Source: Tricholoma matsutake
Taxonomy: Eukaryota > Basidiomycota > Agaricomycetes > Agaricales > Tricholomataceae
DNA length: 64,000 bases
Direction: 5' to 3'
Assembly (NCBI GenBank): GCA_026075535.2
Contig: AP026547.1
Coordinates: 10,664,001 to 10,728,000, forward strand
Shown: piece by piece, positions 53,817 to 64,000 of the stretch
How positions within the stretch are numbered: the stretch's first letter is position 1
Layout: every line of letters starts with the position of its first letter
Translations under genes and position numbers: made by a program
Notes under the pieces: model-generated
Database searches by the model: none
Told to the model about the DNA's origin: nothing
What the model saw: the letters and a program-made list of their open reading frames with translations, nothing else

Positions 53817-56269
53817 AAGTCATTTTGAAGGAAACAGAACAAACCATTTCTACAGCTATGTGCCTGCATTTTTTCTTGCTTGGGCTCGACAACATTTCAA
53901 CAATTTCACTGAGAAAATGGAGGTAAGATGACACCCACAAATGGAGAACGCAGTCACATACATATCTGATTCATTGTCAGAACAGATGATTTTACACCTG
54001 GCATGGCAGCATTAGCAGGACAGATGTCAAAAAACATTCACTTAGACCATCGACAGACACTGTCAACCCTGGATCTTTCATTTTGATTGTCAGAACAGAT
54101 AACAATGCTAGTGAAAACAAGCACCTTGAAGCAGCCAATGTCAGGATGCATATAAATCCATATACACAAATTGACAACTCACCAACCTAACAGTGTTCAA
54201 GATTTTCTTGCCAGACATAGAGGCGAGAGAGATATGTAATGCACTGGTGAGTGAGATATAAAGCAGAGATGGGCAGAGGACTATTGGCAAACGACCTTGT
54301 TGGAATCGATGTTTTATTGAGCGGAGAACAAATGACATTCCCAACTTGGATCACGATTCCAAACACGATGATGTGAAATGTAACAGTGACGACTACAGAA
54401 GCTTGCCATTCCATTACCAGAAATGAAACAGCGGATAGTCTGTATCAAGCAATTGGATGAGCAAAGGTACATACAAAAACTGGAATACAATCACCAATAA
54501 CATTGAAATGACTCGAGTATTTTCAGAGCTGAAAATTAGATACCGATATACGAGGTAAGTTACACACTGTGTTGCATAAAGTCTTGTTACATGGGGCCAT
54601 GTAGATCTCATTCAGAAGAATAGTTTGAGAGGATGTCGTACTAAACCTGACAACCTGCAGGGATAAGAAAAAGGCCGATGCAGAACTCTATCGCATGCAA
54701 GTCAGCATCCAACAAATGGACATTCAGATACCAAATGGAAGCTTTGAAAGACTCCTTGAGGCAGTATTGAGACCAGGGCCAACATCAAAGTATGTGACAT
54801 GGGGTGCCTTGGATGAACAGAACCTGACCATATCAGCACAGAAAGTTCTCAAGCCAATCCCAAATCAAGATGAGCGCAATGTGCAGGTGATGAACATGGA
54901 TAATCAGATACTGGACACACCAGCAGAGGAAGTCATAGACTCTAGATAGGGACTGAAAAGATCAGATGCATAAGAATGCAATTGACAACATTTATAAGAC
55001 CCAGCTTATAACGTGCAGATGGAAGACATTTCCGACGTATTGGCATCATTACATCCATTGAAACAATTTAACATGGACCACTTCTATGATATTCCAGAAG
55101 CTGGTGAGCAAACAGAACATAACAGATTGTCCCAGACTAACATGAAAATCAGCAGAAGCATTGGAGAAAAGTGCTGCCAATCACAGTGAAGTTAAGGACT
55201 GGTGTTTGGCGAGCCTAATGAGGGCAAGTCTGACTCCAGCTAGAGCACCAAAAACAACACTCACCTCACCACAAGCAGGACCCAGAATGGCAGACCAAAT
55301 TCAAAGTTAAACATTTTGAGGCACCATCAACACTTCAATTAGTGCATAGCGATGGAACAGACAAAGCTGCAGAGGAAACAGTTTTTTCTATCCAAGGACT
55401 GTTATCTGGCAAGAATCTGCCTCCCATCATAGAAAAAATCAGGTGAGCACACGTATTCATTGGCAATTTTAATGGTGAATGATCAAGGCAAGATTGACAT
55501 CCCAGGGACACCATCTTTGACAAGGAGTCTCTTTACTCAGTTGTGGGACACACACATTTGAACAGGTTTTGGATGTGGCACAGGAGATATACAGTCTATT
55601 CAACCATAATGTAGAAGAAGTGTCACTCGAATCCTGGACACTGACTACCACTCCCAGCATTATGCAAGGCAACACACTTGAAGCTTCAAATTGATACCTT
55701 GCAGCCAAACGTGATGCACCTACCATGGCATCTGTCCCAATACTGGCTTCAGTTGATCCTCGGGGCATCCTTGACAAACTAACCAAAGAAGGGTTCATAT
55801 ATGGTGAAGAAAATGAAGTGCGATACTATAATATTCATAACACTAGTGAAGGCACAAAAAGGTAAAAATTCATCAATGCATTAACAACTTGCAGCCACAC
55901 TGACAAACACAATGCCAAGCATCGAACCAGCGAGGCCACACATATTCTGAGTCAGAGACATAGTTGAAATACAAGTGTCTTTCATTGTCATGCTGCTCAA
56001 AGACAACAAGCACAAGATGATCATCGTGCTGAGGTCTATTGCACTGTTGAATCCTCATTTCAGTCAGGTAAGAATGCAAATTCATATGTCGATGAGCAAT
56101 AACCAACCACAATGATTGTATTATATTATCAGGACACATTAAAATGCAGAATGCATGAACCTGAACCGATTAAGCCAGTGACTTCGAAGCAATGGGTAGG
56201 ATACAGAGATTACATAGATACCGAGGAAGGGCAAATGCAGATCATCGACCAGTGCCCAAGGGAGTGAAG
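53817..56269 (+). pseudogene. Unrecognised multi-exon gene, decayed
   Basis: Exons recognised by continuous sense and splice borders: 53817-53922 (FEGNRTNHFYSYVPAFFLAW, then GTAAGA), 54661-54950 (KKADAELYRMQVSIQQMDIQ; TSKYVTWGALDEQNLTISAQ), 55018-55112 (MEDISDVLASLHPLKQFN), about 55158-55307 (ALEKSAANHSEVKDWCLASL; TSPQAGPRMADQIQ), 55321-55441 (FSIQGLLSGKNLPP), 55565-55861 (VLDVAQEIYSLFN; ILASVDPRGILDKLTKEGFI) and 55950-56089 (VEIQVSFIVMLLKDNKHKM). The gene ends with TGA near 56269. A TGA at 55692-55694 interrupts the sixth piece. Amphipathic helices dominate. No domain is recognised. Confidence 0.45.
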
Positions 56270-56439
56270 CTCTGTAGCAAGGTATAGATCAGTCCCCCAC
56301 ATTGTACTAGTGACTTTTCAATATCAGCATACAACTGACAGCCTGTAACAAATCATCGCTCAGTAAAACAAAGAGTGAAATGTCGAAGTTAAGTCCGAGT
56401 TCCAGTCTTAGAGAAAGTCTTATAAGTCTCACAAAATGA

Positions 56440-56545
56440 TGTGTGCACACCAGGAATTGAACCAACAGCCTTCTGGACTAGCAATCACATGACAATGAAA
56501 CATGCACACTCTACCACTTAAGCCAAGTAGCCATTTAAAGTTAAA
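56440..56545 (-). repeat. tRNA-derived SINE, copy 2
   Basis: On the minus strand an A-box-like TGGCTTAAGTGG (56514-56525) and a B-box-like GGTTCAATTCC (56453-56463) flank a body containing ATTGTCATGTGATTGCTAG, matching copy 1 at 355-450. It could also be a highly diverged tRNA pseudogene, but the shared non-tRNA-like body argues for a SINE family. Confidence 0.55.
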
Positions 56546-56597
56546 TACATCATATCTATTTATTACTGAAATCTAATTTTTTATATATCATGAATAG

Positions 56598-56700
56598 ATT
56601 ATTAAATTGACCCCCTCACATCTGTGCAAGGGGTGATTGATATGGGTAATTAATATGTATAATACTAAACCCTCCCCTCATAAGCTCGAGGGGAGGGGGC
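56598..56700. repeat. Two GC-rich hairpins in AT-rich sequence
   Basis: CCCCTCACATCTGTGCAAGGGG at about 56612-56633 and CCCTCCCCTCATAAGCTCGA followed by GGGGAGGG at about 56670-56697. They resemble the hairpins at 1-270 in stem composition and spacing (about 60 bp). Confidence 0.5.
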
Positions 56701-56712
56701 CATAACTATCAA

Positions 56713-57984
56713 TTATAAAAATAAATTAAAAACACCTACCACGAACAGTTGCTCGTGGTGGTGTTCATCTCTCCCTGGGTCGTCCCCTGGCCGTCTTGCT
56801 CTCTTGTCCCCATTCTTCTCCCCCCTGAACCACCCCATGAGCAGATGCTCGTAGGCATGGGGCAGGTGTTGTCGTGGGTGTCCCCACTCTTGTTGTCGTC
56901 TCCCTTCCCTCTCGTCTCCCTTCCCTCTCGTCTCCCTTCCCTCTCGTCTCCCTTCCCTCTCGTCTCCCTTCCCTCTCGTCTCCTTCCCCCTCATCTCTTC
57001 CCCCTCACCTTCCACCCTGTGAGCAGGGGCTCACAGCAGTGGTGGTGGAGGTGTCATCATCATCATCGCTGCCAGTAGTAGTTTGTACCTATAAAAAGTT
57101 AGTTGAAAAGAAAAAAAAACTTACCTAGGACCCAAGAGACGTTGACATCTCTTGGGTCTCCCCTAATCGTGGTCGTTCCACCCATCGTCCACCCTATGAG
57201 CAGTGGCTCGTAGGGCTGGGGCAGGTGCTGTTGTCGTTCCCTGCCATTGTCATCATTCCACCCACCATCCACCCCATGAGCAGTTGCTCATGAGGCTGGA
57301 GGTGGGTGGTGTGTCCTGCATGGTGGGCGTGAGTAGCCATTCTTGTTGTTTTGAAGTTGCACCCATTCCCACCCTGCAAGCAGCTGCTTGTGGCAGTAGT
57401 TCTGAGTGCTCATCATCGTCATCGTCATCAGCAGTACTAGATAATACCTAAAAAAGTTTGTTAGTAACAAAAACACGAGAAAAAAAACTTACCAATGGCC
57501 CAAGAGATGTCAAACAACTTCTCTTGGGCCTTTTCTTCATTTGCTTTGCCTTCCTTTCGTTGTTTCCCACTCATCCCCTCGTCATTCCATCTCCCAGTCC
57601 CAGTCGTCTCCAGTTGCCTCGTCGCATTGTCGTTCCGTTTGGCCAAGTTGGTGTCGCTGTTGTCTTGCCATTTTGCAGTTGTACCCATTCCCACCCTGCA
57701 AGCCTAGGGTGGTAGCTGTGTCAGCCATTGTCGTGGTTTTAAGGCTGTGGTGTCATTATAACATAGACAAAACCTCTGATTAATGAAATTTCAGTTAGTT
57801 AAACAAAACAACAAAAATCATGTAAAAAACACTTACAAGTGAGCCCAAACGACAATGCCGTCGTTTGGGCTCGTTCCCATTGTTGGTTATTGGGGTAGGA
57901 GGTAAGGAGGAGGCAGCACCATTGCCAGCGTTGTTGATGATGTGGCTGTGTTGATTTGTCATCACAGCCAGTGATGATACTCAA
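56713..57984 (-). CDS. Modular repeat gene: duplicated exons with palindromic cores
   Basis: On the minus strand, perfect fungal donors GTAAGT stand at about 57836, 57490 and 57122, after exon ends that are themselves inverted repeats (GAGCCCAAACGACGGCATTG, GGCCCAAGAGAAGTTGTTTG, GACCCAAGAGATGTCAACGT, each returning to its complement). The introns contain CTAAC branch sites and end TTTTAG, TTATAG or AATCAG. Within exons the short palindrome YRYGAGCAGNNGCTCRYR recurs about six times (near 57380, 57284, 57204, 57027, 56845, 56750) and reads as HEQLLMGW-like peptide. The last exon has a 12-residue GDEREGRR-type repeat. Module spacing is about 345-370 bp. Coding is plausible because splice signals recur with the repeat, but a start codon is not established. 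No function known. Confidence 0.4.
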
Positions 57985-59160
57985 CCCGGGAAAACCACCT
58001 AAACTGCCAATGAGGCAATCAATGATATTTGCAATGAGTCAGAGGAAGGTTGTGAGTCATTCCGAATGTTCATGGCCCAACCGATGGGAAGATGACCAGT
58101 TGGTACTAGTTGTAAAGGTAGTGCTATGAGAGACGAAGGCATTTGGCACAGTCTGATCAAGGGCAATCGATGAGATCAACGGTGAATGAGTTTATCGTCG
58201 ATGGTTGATGTGTGAATTCTGGAGACCTTTCTATAGGTCGATAGTATATGAAGGGTGCGGCAAATGGCTATGAAGTGTTGGAAGTGTTGCTAGTGCTAAT
58301 GACGAGAGGATCGAGGGAGGATTGAGGACACGATGATCACAGAGGTTTCTCATCGATCGAGAAAACCTGTAGAGACTTAGATTGTTTTAGAAAGTTGATT
58401 GGATGCTTAGAACTGTATACGAGATGATAGGTGAAGACAATTTCTTGTATTTCCAAGTAGATACTACAGAGTTTTATATGTTTTAAAGAAACTTCCTAAA
58501 ATGGAATAAGAAACATCTGTAGAACATGAGGCAAAAGATATGAGTTAAGGCACAAGGCCAAAAAGGAGACTGGAATCCAAACAAGAAAGATATATATCAT
58601 ATGATGAAAGAGTAATATAGGGTATGGAACTGAAAGGGGACTGTCCTTTGTGTAGAAATTGCGCTAAGTCTCACAGTAATCCGTCCAGCGGGTTCTGTGC
58701 ACAATTGGGACTTGGAATGAGGCTAACCTACTATCAGCAGGTTTGGGCACGAGTTGTAATCCTTCCTGGTGCATGGTACTCCACCATATAGATGAAAATG
58801 TGGTGTCCAATGTCGCTCATAGTCTCTCAATATCGATGATGCTTGACGATGCTTGATCATGGTCACAGCTGTTCAAAGTTGATCGGGGATGTTCGATGGT
58901 CATGTAGAGGGATCTTAGGGGCTTTCAGGGTAGTCCTAAGGTTGTGCAATGTGGGCTCTTGATATGATCGATGTCACTGGTGATGTTTCAATGCGGTCAA
59001 TATGATATCGCGATTGATAGACTGGGTTGCACTGCATCTGGGACATCGTAGGAGTTAGCCGATGTGATTAGAATGATGCTAAAGTGGTGAATCGGTCCTT
59101 GAGCCGAGGAGATGACCTATCACCAGGGTGGTACATAGAGAGATATAACTACTTACCTGT
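57985..59160. other. Unassigned non-coding interval
   Basis: No frame, hairpin array or recognised element is supported. The sequence has many GATC/ATCGATG words (for example TCATCGATCGAG near 58350 and GATGCTTGACGATGCTTGATC near 58838), a moderate CpG content, and could be a diverged LTR or solo LTR. Confidence 0.3.
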
Positions 59161-59164
59161 AATG

Positions 59165-59255
59165 ATGCTTTAGTCTAACAGTTATATCACTGACTTAATT
59201 ATACTTTATCATGTGACTACAAGGGTTCAATCCCTGTGGTAGCCACAGATTTTTC
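59165..59255 (+). repeat. tRNA-derived SINE, copy 3
   Basis: TAGTCTAACAG near 59171 stands at the A-box position and GGGTTCAATCC (59223-59233) is the best B-box of the three copies. The intervening TTATCATGTGACTACAAG aligns with copies 1 and 2. The 3-prime side reads CTGTGGTAGCCAC. Confidence 0.5.
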
Positions 59256-59264
59256 AGTCAATTA

Positions 59265-59435
59265 TATAAGCAACTCGGACAGTCCTAGGACTGTACGAGT
59301 GCTGGTCCACTCAGACAGTACGAGGACTCAGCTCGGACTCAGCTCAGACTGGACATTTAGTTTGGCAGGACTTTCAGCCAAAGAAGTCCAAGCAAAGTCC
59401 TCGGACTGTCTGAGTGTCTGAGCAGAGTCCACTCG
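59265..59435. repeat. Cluster of CGGACT/AGTCCG words
   Basis: Repeated short words CTCGGACTCAGCTCGGACTC, CAGACTGG, GGACTGTCTGAGTGTCTGAG and the palindrome GGACAGTCCTAGGACTGT form an irregular repeat with both orientations mixed. No coding signal. It lies between SINE copy 3 and a poly-G tract. Confidence 0.4.
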
Positions 59436-59439
59436 GATT

Positions 59440-59760
59440 GGGGGGGGGGAGTGTAAAGACCTCCCTAAAGGGCAAAGCGAACCAGAGTACCAATATCAGA
59501 TCTGGCAATCCAGCAAATTGGATGAGTGAAGGCGGTGCAAACAAAAGATCTGAGCACAGCAATATTTAAAACCCAACCGGCTAAACCCACATGAATAGAT
59601 GCCAACCGGTTTTGATTTTGTGGGGCTCAGGTCATATAAGACTGAGCCCTCAATACTCAGAACTCAGAACCTGTCCATGTGACATTAATGTGTCATGTCA
59701 TGTCTTGGTCTGGTTGTGTCGCTACATTTTCTCATTGTTCATATATGCTGGCCACCAAAC
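59440..59760 (+). repeat. Putative solo or 3-prime LTR preceded by a polypurine tract
   Basis: A purine run ATTGGGGGGGGGGAG is followed by TGTAAAGACCTCCC, an LTR-like TG start. About 170 bp on, CATATAAGACTGAGCCCTC looks like a TATA box with initiation region, and CACAGTC near 59760 may be the CA end. No partner LTR is seen in the window. A short unrecognised frame follows (59803-60000, MAAPPDEPTPLYEDLS...). The interval 60000-60380 shows nothing recognisable. Confidence 0.35.
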
Positions 59761-60382
59761 CACAGTCTATTGGTTCAAGGATAATGGGTCACTGGGTGGC
59801 ATTTGGCCGCTCCTCCGGATGAACCAACACCCCTCTATGAAGATCTATCTCATCTATATTGCCCATTGTCAGCCCATAATGTGCGCCTTGCTCAGGGTCC
59901 TCCCAAATCACATCTTTCAGGTGCCAATGGCAAGCTGCATACAAATGACCTAAATGGTAAACAAGTTAAACAAAGTGAACTCCTTAACAATGAGGCTTAG
60001 TACATTCAAGGTGTGGGCGCCGGGATCAACAAACATCACGTGCACTTGTCAGAATCTGAACTAATTTACATATTAACTACCACCACCATCAAAACTCAGA
60101 AAGCCAGATAAAACCCGTCCCACCTCAGTTACTGCTTAGCAGACTGCAGAAAGATGTTCTGTATTAGAGTCCATAGGTACAGGTTGCGTGTATAGTATGA
60201 TAAATCCCACTTTTGGGTGGTTCAAAAAAGAAAAATGTGCCCTTTGATCATTTGTGATGCTGAGACCTGCCACATCAACGTCGCTGATTGTTCCCAGCAC
60301 CTTCCTTCTCATGTTCATCCTGTGGACCTCACGATACTTGGTGTTCAGAGCGAGCCCAATAACCTCCCCACATCGTCTTGTT

Positions 60383-60490
60383 GTTGCACTCAGCCCCTGT
60401 TGAGCAACATCATCTCATTATTGCACTGAGCCCCTCTCGAGCCCTCATTGAGCCGCAATGTCTTGTTATTGCACTGAGCCCCTGTCGAGC
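60383..60490. repeat. Tandem repeat of TTGCACTGAGCCCCTGTCGAGC type
   Basis: Three units of roughly 50 bp: GTTGCACTCAGCCCCTGTTG, ATTGCACTGAGCCCCTCTCG and ATTGCACTGAGCCCCTGTCG, each followed by AGC and a variable linker with CATCTCATT or AATGTCTTG. C/T and G/A variants fall at CpG positions. Confidence 0.55.
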
Positions 60491-60492
60491 TG

Positions 60493-61223
60493 TGTTACAA
60501 TTTTCCTTGTAACTCATGGGACCCAACCGACCCAACCGACCCAACGATCCCCTCCAGACAGGAGGCACCCCATGATTCATGCCTAGGGCATGTCCTTGAC
60601 ATCAGACACACACACGATGCATGCTGACTGCATGCATTTGATCCCCTTCCCGTGGAAGGCACCCTTGACGCATGGTGACTCCATGCACCCAAACCCACTC
60701 CCACACATGCTGTGATACAACAGCCCCCTGACATGAGGTCCATGACGTCGGACTCTCACAATCGACATGCTGCGCTGCAGCATGTCCTTGACATCGGACA
60801 CCTCATGCTAGGCATGAGGCCTATTGTTTCTATTATTACTTGATATGCATCTACCTTTCCGATTGGACGATAAGGACCTCCCTTCTAATATAAGTACTGT
60901 GACTTGAAGTAGGGATGTCCTTAGTTTAGATCTAGGCAATTAACAGCCTTAACTTGCAACTTGCAAACTTACTCAAAACCACTAAGGAAGCCCCTTAGTG
61001 CATGAACCTGAATGACTCTATGCAGAAGCCCTGGTAGAGTGCACTACCTATCTTATGTCAGACACTCCGAGTAAGACTAGTGCTGAATGACTCATCGAGG
61101 AAGCACCTCGTTGAACGACATCGACTAGATCGAGTGGTTGAGGCTTCGCCCTTAACATAAGATCTAAACTATCTGCTAGCCCACCTACCTAGGTGTAGGC
61201 AATACGTCTCGATACTCACCACA
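60493..61223 (+). repeat. Candidate 5-prime LTR of a gypsy element
   Basis: TGTTACAATTTTCCTTGTAA gives an LTR-like start, TAATATAAGTACTGTG (about 60892) a TATA box, and CTCACCACA a possible CA end at about 61223, 250 bp before the gag ATG. The 3-prime LTR lies beyond the window, so the borders cannot be confirmed by alignment. A clear primer-binding site was not found. Confidence 0.35.
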
Positions 61224-61472
61224 GTGACCCGGGTCTAGACAAACCCCAGACTGACCACCAAGAGAAGCAGAACCACAGCCAGGTTCATCTTGGTACTGAT
61301 ACAACGGAAGACTAGTCCGTTACTCGACCCCAGCACAGCATTGGTTCTATGGATCAACTGACAGACAACGAGGAGATTTCCTCACCAACGAAGACTTTGA
61401 ACAACTGCACACACCCCCCCTGAAACATCCACCTGCTTCTTAACAGACGAAACCAACGACCTCTATAACAAG

Positions 61473-62367
61473 ATGTCTGAACCCGCAACCACACCGATGA
61501 TGTCCATGAAGGACATTTGAATCTGATCACCAACAGACTTCTCAGGAGAGCGGACAAAGACTGCCAAGTTCCTGCAGGAGATAGACCTATACCTGCGAAT
61601 CAACAACCAGGTCTATGACACGAATGATAAGAAAATTATCTTCACATTGTCCTTCATGAATGGAGGGACAGCAGCTGCCTGGGCGCAGGCATTCGTCAAC
61701 CAACACCAGTCTGAGGGACTCGGTGAATACACAGACTTCTGACAGAAGGTCTTAGAGGCCTTCTCGCCGATCGATGACGCCGGAACGGCAAAGACAGAGA
61801 TCAAGAATCTCAAGCAAGGTTCAGGGAACCTTGAAGAATATGTGGCGAACTTCCGCATCCTGAAAGACAGGACGGGAATCACAGAAGATGCAGCCATGAT
61901 TGAGTACTTCATGGATGGACTGCACACTGAATTACTGAAGAGGGTACACACAATGGAAACAGTACCCAACACTCGAGGGCTGGATAAAGGCAGCCTCAAA
62001 ATACAAAGGCCAATTGAAACGGGCCATGGCAATCCTGGGGAAGACCAGGCAGAACCAGAAGATGAAGGAAACGATGAAGAAAGGACAGCCCTCTCTTGAC
62101 ATCAACCGACTGACAAACCAAGAACGTGTGGAGCACCTCCAAAAGGGACTGTGTTTCATCTGCCACCAGCCTGGACACCGATTGTCCGACCACAAGGATG
62201 GAAAGGACCCCACCCAGGTAGGGTCAGCGCCTCCTCCTTACCGAAACCACTTCACCCAGAAACAGACTGGGGTGGACACCTACCAGAAGATCCACACAAT
62301 GCTGGATGAACTAGACGAAGAAGAAAAGGAACAAGCCCTCAACCTCATGGAGGAATCAGGTTTTTAG
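61473..62367 (+). pseudogene. Gypsy gag, decayed
   Basis: ATG 61473 begins MSEPATTPMMSMKDI, then TGA, one codon, TGA. The gag capsid-like region follows: FLQEIDLYLRINNQVYDTN, FTLSFMNGGTAAAWAQAFVN, LEAFSPIDD and LEEYVANFRILKDRTGI. A stop stands in TDF-stop-QKVLE. A frameshift near 61985 leads to the C-terminal part ending at 62367, with a zinc knuckle CFICHQPGHRLSDH in which the last ligand is His, not the usual Cys. The C-terminus is acidic (MLDELDEEEKEQALNLMEES). Gag packages the element RNA. This copy is inactive. Confidence 0.75.
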
Positions 62368-62465
62368 AGCAGTGGCCTGATACGACACCAGTCACCGCTG
62401 AAATTTCCATAGGGTCTGTACTCTTAGCTACCATGAATAGACAATCTATGTGCCTGTCTATTTAG

Positions 62466-63538
62466 GTAGCTGAGTCAGACAATGGAAAAGACATCGCAAC
62501 AAATGCACTCCTCGACTCTGGAGCAGGAGGAGTCTTTATTGACTCAAAATTTGTCGAACAAGAAGGGATCAAGACATATCCCTTGGGCTACACCATCCGG
62601 GCCACAAACATAGATGGAACTCTGAACAGGCAGGGAACGATCATGAGATATGTGAAGGGAAGGCTCCACATCAATGGATGGAGCTACCCAATGAGATACC
62701 TAGTCGCTGGACTAGGCAAGGAATCGGTGATCCTGGGCCTGTCGTGGCTATGGGAGGTGAACCCAATTATCGATTGGAAGAAAGGAACTCTTGAGTTCCG
62801 AGACAAAGAACGACAGGCTCAAATCCAACGGATCTTGGAGAAGACAAGAAGAGCTGAACGAGCCCTCCTGAACACCCTAAAGCTTCCCAGGGTCGACACT
62901 GAAAGGGAAACACCCAATGACAAACTGGCACGAATTTGACATATCGTGGCCAAAACAAGACAAAGGCTCTCTGAAGAGAAAGAGAGGAGCCTCGCCCGAG
63001 CCAAAGTGGCTGTGGCAAAAACCAGGGAGAGACTCTCCGAAGAAAGGCAGAGAAACATTGCCCGAGCCTGATTGGCCATGGCAAAAACAAAGGAAAAGCT
63101 TTCTGAGAAGAAAGCAAAGGAGCTGAATTCAGTCCAGAAAGCCATCACAAAGACCAGGACCAAGGACACTCCTAAAGAAGACAGGAACCTCGAAGCAGCA
63201 AGACGTGCCATTGCCAAAACCTGAGAGAACCAGAAGAAAAGACAACTGGAGAAGGAAAAGAACAATGAATGTGACAGGACATGATGAATCGTGCAAAAGA
63301 TGAAAGAACTGCTAACCTCCACAGGGGAGGGAAGTACTGGCAAAAGGAACATGAAAACAACACTATGGAACAGGATAAACAACCCTCAACAAGGAACTAC
63401 CCCGACCCACGATATTAGGACCCCAGATCATGGTACCACCAATGCTGAAGTACCAATGCCCAGGGAGACTCCCCCTCAAGTGAAGGTCAAGGAGATACCT
63501 GATGAAGAATTACTGGCAGACACCGGCATGGAAATATG
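62466..63538 (+). pseudogene. Gypsy protease and coiled-coil linker, decayed
   Basis: The retropepsin starts after a possible intron (acceptor TATTTAG at 62465): ALLDSGAGGVFID has the catalytic DSG at 62514-62522, and VILGLSWLWEVNPIIDWKKG is the C-terminal ILG block. After TGA at 62937-62939 the frame continues through an unusual Lys/Glu/Arg-rich stretch with a repeated VAKTRxRLSEExxR motif (62940-63220), interrupted by TGA codons near 63069 and 63222. A Pro/Thr-rich segment ends EELLADTGMEI with TGA at 63536-63538. The stops fit Arg codons. The linker is longer and more repetitive than in typical fungal gypsy pol. Confidence 0.7.
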
Positions 63539-63539
63539 A

Positions 63540-64000
63540 GCAATGAAAGAGACCTATGAACAAGATGCGACAGACCTCTGGATCGCATATGTACAAGGAG
63601 AACCGGTCATTGGCATATTCAAACTGCCAGAAGAACCACCCCTCACCAGGGAGCACCGAGGACTGACCCATAAGTACATATGGAAAACGAACACGATCTC
63701 CAGGATCACAAAGGCCAAAGACTCCCCACGATATGTATTCTCGAAGAGTGCATGAATCAGAGCAAAGACATCCATTTCCCAGTGACTCACGCATGAACAG
63801 GATGAGGGAAAAGAGGCCAGCAAGCAAACCCTGGACGACCTACTGCCACCAGATTACCAGAAATACAGACAGGTATTTGAAAAGGCCACATCTGAATGAT
63901 TCCCGGAGTCAAGACCATGGGATCACGCAATTGACTTGAAGGAAGGCTTTGTACTGAAGGATTGCAAAGTCTACCCACTGACACTGAAGGAACAAGACTC
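63540..64000 (+). pseudogene. Gypsy reverse transcriptase, N-terminal part, cut by the window edge
   Basis: After IAYVQGEPVIGIFKLPEEPP and further stops, the frame resumes as LDDLLPPDYQKYRQVFEKAT, [19 protein letters not shown] and [14 protein letters not shown], the usual approach to the Ty3/gypsy RT domain (pre-RT hinge and first strands). TGA at 63897-63899 falls at a residue where Arg or Lys is normal. The RT catalytic motifs, RNase H, integrase and 3-prime LTR must lie to the right of the window. Confidence 0.75.

Noticed and set aside
57458..57783. Plus-strand frames rich in Ser, Pro and Cys opposite the modular repeat gene
   Set aside because: The splice signals (GTAAGT, CTAAC, YAG) recur on the minus strand only.

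Overview
The window is a transposon-dense stretch of a filamentous basidiomycete genome, most likely an agaricomycete. The signs are short spliceosomal introns (about 45-60 bp, GTRNGT...CTRAC...YAG), a KDZ transposase with its CxC2 cysteine cluster, a fungal TET/JBP-type dioxygenase, a DUF6589 protein, DIRS-like, copia, gypsy, PIF/Harbinger and Helitron elements, and no bacterial operon structure. Genus cannot be fixed from sequence alone. Family names were recognised by eye, without a database search.

Layout. 0-1.9 kb: hairpin repeats, a tRNA-derived SINE and an unassigned decayed ORF. 1.9-23.3 kb: a segment bounded by long inverted repeats (about 1921-2260 and 22860-23335). It holds a TET/JBP dioxygenase pseudogene, two small genes with open spliced frames, a KDZ transposase gene, a two-gene PIF/Harbinger element, three unrecognised multi-exon genes and three 13-bp minisatellite blocks. 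23.4-27.6 kb: a DIRS-like retroelement (gag-like, RT/RNase H, tyrosine recombinase). 27.6-30.7 kb: a CpG-retaining, host-like island with an intact small secreted cysteine-rich protein gene. 30.7-39.4 kb: a DUF6589 gene split by a complete, very young Ty1/copia element (identical 306-bp LTRs, GTTTC target duplication, intact 1620-residue gag-pol). 39.4-50.0 kb: two Helitron coding regions in tandem on the minus strand, one truncated, the longer one ending in a ubiquitin-specific-protease-like domain. 50.5-56.3 kb: a 126-bp tandem repeat and two decayed unrecognised genes. 56.4-58.0 kb: a second SINE and a minus-strand modular repeat of exons built on short palindromes. 59.1-64.0 kb: a third SINE, LTR remnants and the 5-prime half of a decayed gypsy element that runs off the window.

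A unifying feature is the mode of decay. In almost every older gene and element the frame is broken by TGA, often where the family has a conserved arginine, as expected from CGA to TGA by deamination at methylated CpG. The young copia element and the 27.6-30.7 kb island keep their CpGs. The TET/JBP gene, whose family oxidises 5-methylcytosine, lies in the same window.
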